The notes beneath the pieces are model-generated. The model worked only from the letters and a program-made list of their open reading frames with translations. It did not search any database and was not told where the DNA came from. Below, piece after piece: positions 24,448 to 32,204 of a DNA stretch of 54,831 bases. Each line of letters begins with the position of its first letter. Positions within the stretch are counted from its first letter, which is position 1. The translations under genes and the position numbers were made by a program. This DNA is from an uncultured Prevotellaceae bacterium (GTDB taxonomy: Bacteria; Bacteroidota; Bacteroidia; Bacteroidales; Bacteroidaceae), in NCBI GenBank assembly GCA_937902455.1, contig CALELI010000064.1:1-54831 (forward strand), written 5' to 3'.

Positions 24448-26262
24448 TTATTTCATTACTTCGTCCAGTGCGGTGCGGATTGTTTCCACGCCACCCCATC
24501 CCAATTGGGTAAATGTCATTTCGCCCTCGGCATTGAATATGGCATAGGCAGGAACCCCTCCTTCGCTTTTGAGTTGTTTGCCTATGGATGTGCTTTGCTG
24601 GCTGTTGAGGTAATAGTGCTCGCCCGGGATTTCCTTTGTCAGTTCCATCCATTGCTTGAGGTCGGACGATGGCGATGCGAGATAAATGAAGACCACGTCC
24701 TTGTACTTCTCTTCTTCCTTCATCGGTGCCATTTCCTTATGACCCTGGCGACAAGGTACGCACCAAACTTCCCACTTGTCAAACAGTATGGTCTTACCCT
24801 TGTGCTTGTCAATGATATACTGAAGAAGGTCGGTCGGAGAAATGTCGCCGATTTCGTCCTGCAGGTGGATGTTCGCAGCCTTCGTCTCCTTCAGCTTGTT
24901 CATCTCGGCAATCTTGCCGGCAGTCACCTTGTCATACAATTTTGAGAGGTTGACATCCCCGATAAATGGTTTCTCTACGAGTTGACCTGCGTTTATCTTC
25001 CTGACTGCATCAAAATAACGGCAGATGTCTGGCCAGAAGCCTTCAATGTCCGTTCCTGAAAAAAGAGGGACAAGATTGAACATTTCGACATCAACCTCAA
25101 TGTCATCTCCCCAGAAACAATCAGGGCGGGAGGCGAAGATATAGTCACGAAACTCGTTCGAAGCGAGCAGTGCAGGATTACTCCTTGCGATGTGGTCAAA
25201 TATCCGGACTTTCATTGCTGTTTCTGATGCGAAATTGCCAGGGCGTCTGCCATATTTTGTTTGCCATTCCTTATCCTGGAGCGCAAATGCGTCATATATT
25301 TTCATAACTTCCTGCGCCGATTTCGCGGAGTCTAACTCTTCGGCAGGGAATTTAGGGAATGTGGCAAGCAAGGTGCTATCGCAACCGATAAGGGTCTGAT
25401 AGTTTTTCTTAGCCAGATAACCTTTGACTCCCACGAAGTTGTTAGTAATGGGATTTGCCTCCTTGAACATGTCGACGGCTATTGTGATTTCCTTCCCGGG
25501 AGCCATCAGTGGGCGGGCAAAACATCCATAGTTTTTAATTGCAGGGTTAAACCCACGGAAACTCATGTCTATCTGAATCCCCATTGGATAATAAATCGGA
25601 GCAGAGAACTCGGCACAACCTTCATCATCGAAGCTGATTCTCTTTGTTGTCCATTCCGCATTTTCCACGTCAATATAATCCACTTCTGCCTTTGCCTCCA
25701 TTCCTTTCTGCCAGTTCAATGCCTTGAGGTGGATTTTCACGGGCTCTTCGCTGTATTCCAACTTTGGCATGATATCTTCTTCGGGATAGTCGGCAAGGAA
25801 TTCTGCCGGTACTTCAGCCTCAGGCAGTCTTGCCTCCTTCGGATGAATGGCATAGAATTTGAAGTCGCCCTTGTTGGTGCTTTCCATCAAATTGAATGAC
25901 TTGATTTTATTTGGTTTCGGCAGACGGGGGAAATGCAGGACGAAGTCCTTTTCCCAGGTCCTGGAGTCGGTAAATGACTGCTTGCCCAGTTCAATACTGT
26001 CACTGCCGGTGACTGTATATTGCTTGCCGTCCACTTCAATGTAAGTGTTTGGCGAGAACATAAACCAGTAATCCGATGGATAATGGTTGTTGATGTGGAC
26101 ACTTGTTCGGTCTTTCCCGAACTCAACCTTGTTGATTGTAAATTGTTTTTCACTGGTATATCCCACAGTAGGATATTCCCATACAACTGTTCCAGACTTC
26201 TGGGCAAATGCGCTGGCGCAGGCAACGAGGGCAACTGCAAGTGTGAGGACTAATCGTTTCAT
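24448..26262 (-). CDS. Exported thioredoxin-domain (TlpA-like) protein
   Basis: About 604 residues from the ATG at 26262 (MKRLVLTLAVALVACASAFAQ), with a signal peptide cut after FAQ or lipidated if the upstream Cys in VACAS acts as lipobox. The first 430 residues are beta-rich and unassigned. The C-terminal domain (from about DIHLQDEIGDISPTDLL, around 465) is thioredoxin-like: KTILFDKWEVWCVPCRQGHKEMAPM contains WCVPC as the active CxxC, and GGVPAYAIFN is the cis-Pro loop. It probably reduces disulfides in the periplasm. Bacteroidales have many such proteins of unclear substrate. A TACCTTTG box at 26315-26308 precedes it and a strong terminator follows. Confidence 0.85.
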   Translation of the reverse strand: MKRLVLTLAVALVACASAFAQKSGTVVWEYPTVGYTSEKQFTINKVEFGKDRTSVHINNHYPSDYWFMFSPNTYIEVDGKQYTVTGSDSIELGKQSFTDSRTWEKDFVLHFPRLPKPNKIKSFNLMESTNKGDFKFYAIHPKEARLPEAEVPAEFLADYPEEDIMPKLEYSEEPVKIHLKALNWQKGMEAKAEVDYIDVENAEWTTKRISFDDEGCAEFSAPIYYPMGIQIDMSFRGFNPAIKNYGCFARPLMAPGKEITIAVDMFKEANPITNNFVGVKGYLAKKNYQTLIGCDSTLLATFPKFPAEELDSAKSAQEVMKIYDAFALQDKEWQTKYGRRPGNFASETAMKVRIFDHIARSNPALLASNEFRDYIFASRPDCFWGDDIEVDVEMFNLVPLFSGTDIEGFWPDICRYFDAVRKINAGQLVEKPFIGDVNLSKLYDKVTAGKIAEMNKLKETKAANIHLQDEIGDISPTDLLQYIIDKHKGKTILFDKWEVWCVPCRQGHKEMAPMKEEEKYKDVVFIYLASPSSDLKQWMELTKEIPGEHYYLNSQQSTSIGKQLKSEGGVPAYAIFNAEGEMTFTQLGWGGVETIRTALDEVMK

Positions 26263-26307
26263 TGAAATGTTTTTTTGAGATTGTCTGATATTTGGTTTCA
26301 AGTTCCG

Positions 26308-26315
26308 CAAAGGTA
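26308..26315 (-). promoter_or_regulatory. -7 box TACCTTTG of the thioredoxin-domain gene
   Basis: TACCTTTG on the minus strand (26315-26308), 45 nt before the ATG. The -33 position is poor (TTCT). Confidence 0.5.
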
Positions 26316-26483
26316 GTCTTTTTTTGTGAATCAGAAATCGTCGTTACATTTTTTTTGCAATGTATTAACACTTATTATTAGTTTCATAACTACAAACTTC
26401 CACAATGCCAGAACGGCACCGTGCCTTCACAGGTTGCAGTGCCGAATGCGATTATTAAACTTTCTTTACTTCGAAGTCTTTCT

Positions 26484-27323
26484 TTATTTGATTGTCATTG
26501 CGATTTTATGGAGTTCGTCGAGTGCTTTCTGACGCTTCTTCATCAGTTCCTCTATTTGCTTGGCGATACTACCTCTTAATTCAGCATTACCTAAGTTATA
26601 TGCAGTTCTATAATGACCATACAGATCTTTTTGTGCGTCATCATACTGTTTTAGCAACCGATCCAGCATGAAAATCTTTTTCTTGGTGGCTTCATCGATG
26701 CTTGCCATTATGCCTTCCTCTGTCATGGCTTTTGAAGGAACAGCAGTCATGTCTGACTGAACAGGGACGTTCTGTGCAAGTTCAATGAGGTCGGGACGCT
26801 TCGACAGGATTGTATATATGGTGCCGGATAAATGGGAACCTTCTCCTGTCCATTTGAGCCCATAAAACCAGCGCAGTGTAGGGTCTTCACTTTCCTTTAC
26901 TTCCATGAAAACCAGCTTTGCGTCTTCTCCGTCATCCATAATGGTCAGCTTGTCAGCCGCTGTTTCTCCTGTGTATATGGTGTGGCCAGAATTAGTCCTG
27001 CCGAACTTGTAGCAGGATCTTGTCATTACACACTGAAAAAATGCTGAATCTGCCTGGGCAATGAGTTTCGACAAGAGGCCGTCATCGTTTTCGCCATTTT
27101 GTTCAAAAGGCACGATTTCAGTCAGGTTTTTCACTCTGTTGGTTGATGGGTTCACATCCCTTTTCAGTATTGCCTTGTCTTTAATTCCATACTGATCTGC
27201 GATTTTTTGCAGACAATGATCAAGGTTGCGGAGGTCTGTTGCAATCTCTGTAGCTGTGTCTTGTGCCTGAATGCCACAGAATGTCATTACGGTGGCGAGG
27301 ATTGTTAATGTAATTCGTTTCAT
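26484..27323 (-). CDS. Secreted protein of unknown function
   Basis: A 279-residue protein from the ATG at 27323 (MKRITLTILATVMTFCGIQAQ), with a clear signal peptide cut after IQAQ. The mature part is mixed, with no cysteine pattern or catalytic motif I recognise (two Cys lie in FFQCVMTRSCYKFG). The last 70 residues (TKKKIFMLDRLLKQYDDAQK... LMKKRQKALDELHK) look helical and possibly coiled-coil. It is the third gene on the minus strand after the sigma factor and its partner but is separated by 257 bp with a large inverted repeat, so it may be an independent unit or the sigma factor's target. Confidence 0.75.
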   Translation of the reverse strand: MKRITLTILATVMTFCGIQAQDTATEIATDLRNLDHCLQKIADQYGIKDKAILKRDVNPSTNRVKNLTEIVPFEQNGENDDGLLSKLIAQADSAFFQCVMTRSCYKFGRTNSGHTIYTGETAADKLTIMDDGEDAKLVFMEVKESEDPTLRWFYGLKWTGEGSHLSGTIYTILSKRPDLIELAQNVPVQSDMTAVPSKAMTEEGIMASIDEATKKKIFMLDRLLKQYDDAQKDLYGHYRTAYNLGNAELRGSIAKQIEELMKKRQKALDELHKIAMTIK

Positions 27324-27580
27324 AATTCTATTCATTTTTAGTTGGTCATTTATGTTTCCTAAACTCGTGTTTTTTTCGATTTTAACATTCTTCGGGCACT
27401 ACGGCCACTCAGGCGAGCAGAGCTCCGAGTTATCAAACATTAATCTGAACGTTAATCAGACGTTAATAATCATTGACTATGATTTTTGCTGTAAACATTG
27501 CAATCAGCCCTTAATAATATTAATGTCTGATTAATGTTTAGATTAATGGTCATTAATGTTTTAAATAACATACGATTTCT
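27324..27580. other. Intergenic region with phased ATTAAT inverted repeat
   Basis: Between two minus-strand genes. It contains the 32-nt inverted repeat (27436-27467 with 27519-27550) and a further ATTAATG at 27552. A short GC-rich patch at about 27394-27430 precedes it. No gene seen. Confidence 0.7.
27436..27558. repeat. Inverted repeat D built of ATTAAT motifs at 10-12 bp spacing
   Basis: The left arm 27436-27467 has ATTAAT, GTTAAT and GTTAAT starting at 27439, 27451 and 27462. The right arm 27519-27550 has ATTAATG at 27519, 27530 and 27542, with a further one at 27552. The arms are reverse complements over about 30 of 32 positions if G-U pairs are allowed; the mismatches are G facing T, so the plus-strand RNA would pair better than the minus-strand one. 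The loop is 51 nt. Confidence 0.75.
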
Positions 27581-28348
27581 TCATTGTTCCTTAATCAGCT
27601 CTGTCAGATATTTCATCTCGGCATTGAGGATTTCCTGTTCCAGCTGGATCCATTCGAGATATTTCTCGCGTGCAATCTCTTTCAGTTTCTTCATTTCCTC
27701 CGGAGTGTATTTCAGCCGTTCGGGATAGGTGATGGTCAGTGAGGTTTCCTGTGCTTCCTGTGGGACCTCGTCGGCCTGTGCTGTAAGGATTTCGGCTTCT
27801 TCGTGCTGAATGTCTGTTGCAGGAGTGACAGCCGGCAGTTCCTTGTCTTCGGCAGAGTCAGTTTCCGTCTCTTCTGCCACCTCGGCTCTTGCTATGAGTC
27901 TCTCGGTAGTGACCTGACTGATGGTACGTGGCATGATTTCCGGCTCTGGCTCTTCGTCGGTGACTGCCTTCCTGACAGGAGGAATCTCGTTGGAAGTGGT
28001 GTCCCTCACGAGTTCTGCAACAGGGGGAGGAGTTTCCTGCTCGGCTATTCCGTCCTCAGGTGGCATGAGGAAAAGGAACAGCACTCCAGCCACACATGCT
28101 GCTGCAAGCCAGAACCCGATGTGCAGGTTGCGCCTTGGACGTACTGCATCCTCGTACTCGTCAGAATAATCCACGCTGAAGATGTCTTCTTCCTCCTCCG
28201 TATGAGTATAGGAAAGGAATTGCAGGACGGCCTTTTCTTCATCTGTCAGCGAGTCCTGATGCTTGCCGAGAAGCTGCCGTTTCAGTTCGCGTTCCTCGCT
28301 GGCGGAGGTCTCGCCCGACATGTATTTATTTAATAAGGTGTGCTTCAT
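27581..28348 (-). CDS. Putative anti-sigma factor / one-TM partner of the ECF sigma factor
   Basis: A 255-residue protein coupled to the sigma gene by a 4-nt overlap. An N-terminal helical segment of about 75 residues (MKHTLLNKYMSGETSASEERELKRQLLGKHQDSL) resembles the cytosolic part of Bacteroidales anti-sigma proteins but lacks a zinc HxxxCxxC motif. One membrane segment follows (GFWLAAACVAGVLFLFLM, about 78-95), then an acidic Pro/Glu/Thr-rich linker (about 96-205) and a helical end (PERLKYTPEEMKKLKEIAREKYLEWIQLEQEILNAEMKYL). The layout suits an anti-sigma factor with a periplasmic sensing part. Identity as anti-sigma is inferred from position and topology. Confidence 0.75.
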   Translation of the reverse strand: MKHTLLNKYMSGETSASEERELKRQLLGKHQDSLTDEEKAVLQFLSYTHTEEEEDIFSVDYSDEYEDAVRPRRNLHIGFWLAAACVAGVLFLFLMPPEDGIAEQETPPPVAELVRDTTSNEIPPVRKAVTDEEPEPEIMPRTISQVTTERLIARAEVAEETETDSAEDKELPAVTPATDIQHEEAEILTAQADEVPQEAQETSLTITYPERLKYTPEEMKKLKEIAREKYLEWIQLEQEILNAEMKYLTELIKEQ

Positions 28349-28845
28349 CGTCTATCTTTTGTCATTAGTTTTTCTATCAGTTTCTTTCTTGCCATTGAAA
28401 TCATGCTCCGTACGGAACTGACCTGTATGCCTGTGATGATGGCTATCTCCTCTGCGTCGAGGTCGGAATCTCTCTTTAGCCGTATGATTCGCTGTTCGGA
28501 TCGTGCGAGAGTGCTGATGGCCTGTTCTATCTTCCTGTCCTGTTCGTGTGTGAGGACATTCTGGTCGGCTTCGCTGCCGATTTGAATCCTGTCGGCTGCT
28601 TCCTCGAGAGGCAGATGCTGCCGCAGACGCTGCTTGCGGGCCATGCTGACGCACTGGTTCTTCGTAGCCTTTATCGCCAGAGCCTGAATGTCGTCGTCGG
28701 GATGCCATTTGCGCCTCCACATCTTGAGCAGGACATCCTGTACGGCGTCTTCGGCATCCTCCTCATTGTGGAAGAAGTCGAGTGCCACCCTCATCATCTT
28801 CGGGCGCATCTGCAGGACGATATGTTCAAACTCCGTGACGGTCAT
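28345..28845 (-). CDS. ECF-family RNA polymerase sigma factor
   Basis: A 166-residue sigma-70 family protein of the extracytoplasmic-function type. Region 2 is FHNEEDAEDAVQDVLLKMWRR (about 25-45), which binds the core enzyme and -10 element; region 4 is LDAEEIAIITGIQVSSVRSMISMARKKLIEKL (about 129-160), the helix-turn-helix for the -35 element. The MTVTEFEHIV start matches family length. It heads an operon with the one-TM partner. A TAAATTTG box at 28869-28862 lies 16 nt upstream. It probably responds to an envelope signal relayed by its partner. Confidence 0.93.
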   Translation of the reverse strand: MTVTEFEHIVLQMRPKMMRVALDFFHNEEDAEDAVQDVLLKMWRRKWHPDDDIQALAIKATKNQCVSMARKQRLRQHLPLEEAADRIQIGSEADQNVLTHEQDRKIEQAISTLARSEQRIIRLKRDSDLDAEEIAIITGIQVSSVRSMISMARKKLIEKLMTKDRR

Positions 28846-28861
28846 CTATACTAATAACGCA

Positions 28862-28869
28862 CAAATTTA
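28862..28869 (-). promoter_or_regulatory. -7 box TAAATTTG of the sigma operon
   Basis: TAAATTTG on the minus strand with TTTC at the -33 position 20 nt upstream (28893-28890). It lies 16 nt before the sigma ATG. Confidence 0.5.
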
Positions 28870-29017
28870 AAAATATTAAGTGAGAATGCGAAATTTTTTT
28901 CGTGTTGCTTGATTTTTGCCCTATCTGCCCGCAGAAACGAGATGAATAAGTCCTCGTTTTCCACGATGTAACGATTATGTGCCAGATACCCCTCTCTTGC
29001 CCCTGATATATCGCACG

Positions 29018-29268
29018 GTCAGTCGACCTTGAACGCTCTGTCAGTCAGCGTTGAACGCTCGTTCTGTCAGAGTCGAACGGATGCTTGCTGTGAAAGATAA
29101 CTATCTTCACCCTGTAAGATAACTATCTTACGCCCGAAAGATAACTATCTTCACCGCGTAAGATAACTATCTTTCACAGCAAGCATCAGTTCGACTTCGA
29201 TTAAGTGCCCGTTTTACCCCGACAAAGCATCCGTTCAATCCCGACCGAATGTCCGCTCTCCCTCACGG
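29018..29268. repeat. 22-bp-register repeat array B with 126-bp near-palindrome
   Basis: Four copies of the near-palindrome AAGATAACTATCTT start at 29094, 29116, 29138 and 29160, exactly 22 bp apart. They are enclosed by 29-bp inverted arms (29071-29099 and 29168-29196, one mismatch) containing AGTCGAAC/GTTCGACT and ATGCTTGCTGTGAAAGATA. In the same register, three further 22-bp units follow at 29203, 29225 and 29247 (sharing a CCG core and, in the first two, a CCCGAC end), and two related units of 22 and 26 bp precede at 29018 and 29040 (both with GTCAGTC and TTGAACGCTC). Confidence 0.85.
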
Positions 29269-29345
29269 GCATGACTGCTGTACATATCAATCTTTTTCGC
29301 AGTGCATGTCCTTGTTCCGAATGCATGGAAAATGTTCCTATTATT

Positions 29346-29385
29346 CAAATAAATTTGGTTGTTTGCTCGCTTAATCGTATCTTTG
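29346..29385 (+). promoter_or_regulatory. Promoter of the acyltransferase (shared 40-bp segment, copy 2)
   Basis: TTTG at 29354-29357 and TATCTTTG at 29378-29385, 20 nt apart. It matches 10437-10476 at 37 of 40 positions. The acyltransferase ATG follows 46 nt later, after an AATT-type simple repeat. Confidence 0.75.
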
Positions 29386-29431
29386 TAACTCCGAATTATG
29401 AATTATGAATTGTGAATTATGAATTAACAAA

Positions 29432-30349
29432 ATGAATTATAAATTACATACCCTTTGGTACAGGATAGTTTACAGGTTCTTCTGGCTGCTGTCGTTGCCG
29501 CCGCTGGAGTTCCTCTATGTGTGGAGCGACCTGGCTTATCCGCTGGTGAGGAGATTCTACCGGCGGAAGGTGGTCCGCAGACAGCTGGAGGAGTGCTTCC
29601 CTGAACTCTCGAAGGAGGAAAGGACGAGGATTGAACGGAAGTTCTACCATCATCTGTGCGACCTTGTGCCAGAGATTCTGAAACAGTTCTCGATGTCGAG
29701 GGAGGAGATGATGAGGCGCGTGAAGTTCGTAGGGCTGGAACCTATCGACAAGGGCTTCGATGAGGGAAAGACCGACCTCTTCTGCTATCTCGGCCATTAC
29801 GGCAACTGGGAGTGGCTTGCCTCGCTTCAGTACTGGAGCAAGGTGTACCACTGTGCGCAGATTTATCATCCTCTATATAATAAGATGATGGACAGGCTGT
29901 TCCTCGATGTGAGTAACAGGTACGGCGGTGAGTGCATCCCGATGAAGGTGGCTGCACGCACTCTCGTGAAGCGTAAGGCAGAAGGGAAGAAGGTGTTCTG
30001 TGGGTTTATCAGTGACCAGTTGCCGAAATGGGAGAATATCCATCATTTCACTCCGTTCCTCAACCACGACACGGCGGTGTTTACCGGCGGTGAGCAGATG
30101 GGGAAGCATTTCGATGCAATGATGTACTACGGACGGGTGACCCAGCCGAAGAGAGGTTACTACGTGATGGAGGCTGTACCTCTGGCTCACGATTCGAAGG
30201 ATGTGGCTGACTATGAAATAACGGACAGATACATGGCTCTTCTCGAGGCTGACATCAAGGCTCATCCTGAGTTGTGGCTCTGGACTCACAAGCGCTGGCG
30301 CCGGACGAAGGAGGAGTGGGAGAGAAGAAATTCATGTAAGCCTGAATGA
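29432..30349 (+). CDS. Lipid A biosynthesis acyltransferase (LpxL/HtrB family)
   Basis: A 305-residue membrane-associated acyltransferase. An N-terminal hydrophobic segment (about 8-30) anchors it to the inner membrane. The catalytic HX4E motif is in CYLGHYGNWEWLA (about 115-127), followed by the substrate-binding FCGFISDQLPKWENIHHFTPFLN (about 188-210), where ISDQ corresponds to the conserved SDQ-type triad of the family, and FTGGEQMGKHFDAMMYYGRV. It adds a secondary acyl chain to lipid A, or less likely acylates another lipid. It is transcribed divergently from the sigma operon and its last 95 bp overlap the convergent LtaS-like gene. Confidence 0.92.
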   Translation: MNYKLHTLWYRIVYRFFWLLSLPPLEFLYVWSDLAYPLVRRFYRRKVVRRQLEECFPELSKEERTRIERKFYHHLCDLVPEILKQFSMSREEMMRRVKFVGLEPIDKGFDEGKTDLFCYLGHYGNWEWLASLQYWSKVYHCAQIYHPLYNKMMDRLFLDVSNRYGGECIPMKVAARTLVKRKAEGKKVFCGFISDQLPKWENIHHFTPFLNHDTAVFTGGEQMGKHFDAMMYYGRVTQPKRGYYVMEAVPLAHDSKDVADYEITDRYMALLEADIKAHPELWLWTHKRWRRTKEEWERRNSCKPE

Positions 30350-32204
30350 CGGCCTTGAGGAAGCGGACCCCACCTAACCTCCCCTTGGAAGGGGAGGAAC
30401 TGGAAACAGCACAGGAGCCGTTGAACTGGATGAGGAGGCTGTCGGTGATGTATTGATAAACGCCATTGGTGTAGTTGATTGCCCAGGAGGTACCTGACGG
30501 AGATGCGTCAGGAACAGTGGCGATGCAGAGATCTTTCCCGAAGGTGGTGAATGGCTTGTCGTAGCCGAGATAGGAGAGCAGGGACGGCATGATGTCGGTC
30601 TGCTGGGCGATGGTGTTGCTCATTCCGATAGGGAGTTCGCCTGATGGGTCAAAGAAGATGATAGGCACTTCGTAGCGACCTGTGTCGGTCTGATAGCGCT
30701 CCACCTCTGACTGGTTGGTGTGGTCGGCTGTGATGACGAACAGGGTGCCTGAGTACCAGTCCATCTCTCTTGCCATCATGAAGAACTGACGGAGGGCGTT
30801 GTCGGTGTAGCGCACGCATTTGTGGATAGGCAGTCCTTCCTCCTTATACACCTTATTATATATAGTAGGCAAGGCGTAAGGATGATGTGACGTGGCGGTG
30901 AAGATGCCAGCCACGAACGGTTGACGGAGTTCGTCGATATGGAGTGCGGAGAACCGCAGGAACGGTTCGTCCCAGATGGCCCACTTGCCGTCGAATTCCT
31001 CGTCGCCCCGGAAACGGTCGTCTTTCCCGAACTCTTCTCGTCCATAGTAGCGTGAGAATCCAGTTGCCTTTGTGAAGGCATGGATGCCCATGGAACTGTT
31101 GTCGGCTCCATGGAAGAAGGCTGTCTGATAGCCTTCATCGCGGAGAAGACCAGCAATACCGCTCATTCCCTGCAATGCCGCATCGGTGAGGAAGAAAGAC
31201 TCCTCGAACATGGGAATGCTGGAAAGGATGGCTGGCAGCCCCTCCATGCTGACTCGGGCATTGCTGTACGAACGGCTGTAGGTGAGACTGTGCTCTATCA
31301 GTGAATCAAGGAACGGCGTGTAGCCTTCATAGTCGTTGTAGGCTCCGATATATTCCTTGCCGAAACTCTCGAGGATGAGGATTACGATGTTCTTCCTTGA
31401 CTTGGCGTTTCCTGAATTGAACCGAGTAACGGGATTGAATATCCTGAGTGCTTCCTCGTCGGAGAAATAATGAGGACTGACAAATGGTTTCTTGCTGATG
31501 GTGCGTAGTATGGCAAACGGGGTGTTTATGACTGCTGCAGCCTGTGAGGGATGACTGACATACTGGTGGGCATGAAGGATGGTCACCGGCTTGGATGCCG
31601 CCGATGTGCCTCCTCGCATCCCTATGATGCAAAGGGGGGCGAAGATGAGGAACGCGATGGTGTGGGTGATATAATAGTTTAGAGTTGAGAGTTTAGAGTT
31701 TAGAGTCTTGCGATAGAGACGGATGGTGGCGAGGATGAGGATGATGGCGAGGAGGACGAGGTACCAGTGGTTGAGGGCTTCGGCGGCTATGATGCCGGGG
31801 ATGTTGTGCTCGGCCGAGAACTGGCGGAACACGGAGAGGGTGGTGCGACGACCTGTGTACTGGAAATAGACTACATCAGCGAGGTTTGCTATGATGCAGA
31901 GGGAGTTGATGATGACGTAGTACCATCTGGCGAATGAATGAAAACCTTTCCTCTCCTTCCAGTGGAGGGGGAAGAGAATCATCAGTGCATAGGGGGAGAG
32001 TGTGTAGAATATAGCGGAAGTATCAAACAGGAGACATCCCTTGATGAAATCGGTGTCTGCAAGCAGGGAAATGTCGAAGTTCTCCAGTACGAATGCCACC
32101 TTGCAGACGGCATACAGGAGATATGCAATCAGGATGTTGCAGAGAAAGGCAATTATCCCTTTCTGATTCTTCCAAAAGTCTTGATGCTGGTGTAAACTCG
32201 CCAT
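30255..32204 (-). CDS. LtaS/MdoB-type phosphotransferase (sulfatase-fold membrane enzyme) with repeat-derived inserts
   Basis: A 649-residue inner membrane protein: about five hydrophobic segments in the first 200 residues, then an alkaline-phosphatase-superfamily domain. Catalytic-fold motifs are NIVILILESFGKEYIGAY (metal Glu), NARVSMEGLPAIL (the nucleophile position, here Ser rather than the usual Thr), FFHGADNSSMG, FTATSHHPYALP and VITADHTNQ. Relatives transfer glycerol-phosphate or phosphoethanolamine to lipid or glycan. Residues about 167-176 (KTLNSKLSTL) are a translated simple repeat (31677-31706) and residues about 601-613 a translated GC-rich hairpin repeat. The tail after KAVIQAYM reads into the acyltransferase antisense, so the original stop seems lost. 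It overlaps the TagF-like gene by 52 bp. Confidence 0.85.
   Translation of the reverse strand: MASLHQHQDFWKNQKGIIAFLCNILIAYLLYAVCKVAFVLENFDISLLADTDFIKGCLLFDTSAIFYTLSPYALMILFPLHWKERKGFHSFARWYYVIINSLCIIANLADVVYFQYTGRRTTLSVFRQFSAEHNIPGIIAAEALNHWYLVLLAIILILATIRLYRKTLNSKLSTLNYYITHTIAFLIFAPLCIIGMRGGTSAASKPVTILHAHQYVSHPSQAAAVINTPFAILRTISKKPFVSPHYFSDEEALRIFNPVTRFNSGNAKSRKNIVILILESFGKEYIGAYNDYEGYTPFLDSLIEHSLTYSRSYSNARVSMEGLPAILSSIPMFEESFFLTDAALQGMSGIAGLLRDEGYQTAFFHGADNSSMGIHAFTKATGFSRYYGREEFGKDDRFRGDEEFDGKWAIWDEPFLRFSALHIDELRQPFVAGIFTATSHHPYALPTIYNKVYKEEGLPIHKCVRYTDNALRQFFMMAREMDWYSGTLFVITADHTNQSEVERYQTDTGRYEVPIIFFDPSGELPIGMSNTIAQQTDIMPSLLSYLGYDKPFTTFGKDLCIATVPDASPSGTSWAINYTNGVYQYITDSLLIQFNGSCAVSSSSPSKGRLGGVRFLKAVIQAYMNFFSPTPPSSGASACESRATTQDEP
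30367..30402. repeat. GC-rich hairpin repeat near the 3' end of the LtaS-like gene
   Basis: CCTCCCC/GGGGAGG with a 6-nt loop (30378-30397), flanked by CCACCTAA. It closely matches the first half of the element in iorA (22788-22822). Confidence 0.8.
31677..31706. repeat. Simple repeat TTTAGAG inside the LtaS-like gene
   Basis: Degenerate repeats of GTTTAGAG / GTTGAGA, read in frame on the minus strand as TLNSKLSTLN. This kind of word is otherwise found in spacers of the window's AT-rich gaps, so it appears to be an insertion into a coding region. Confidence 0.65.

Larger units (their letters stand above)
28870..29431. other. Intergenic region with 22-bp array B and acyltransferase promoter
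   Basis: A 560-bp stretch between divergent genes. It holds the 22-bp array B with a 126-bp palindrome (29018-29268), then plain sequence, then a plus-strand promoter (29346-29385), then a TGAATTATGAATT simple repeat to the acyltransferase start. No gene seen; the short plus-strand frame at 29205-29408 crosses the array and is not coding-like. Confidence 0.75.

Noticed and set aside
29018..29268. CRISPR array
   Set aside because: Units abut with no unique spacers, the unit length is 22 bp, units are degenerate and no cas gene is present in the window.
29205..29408. 67-residue plus-strand ORF
   Set aside because: It runs through the 22-bp array and the promoter, so coding use is improbable.
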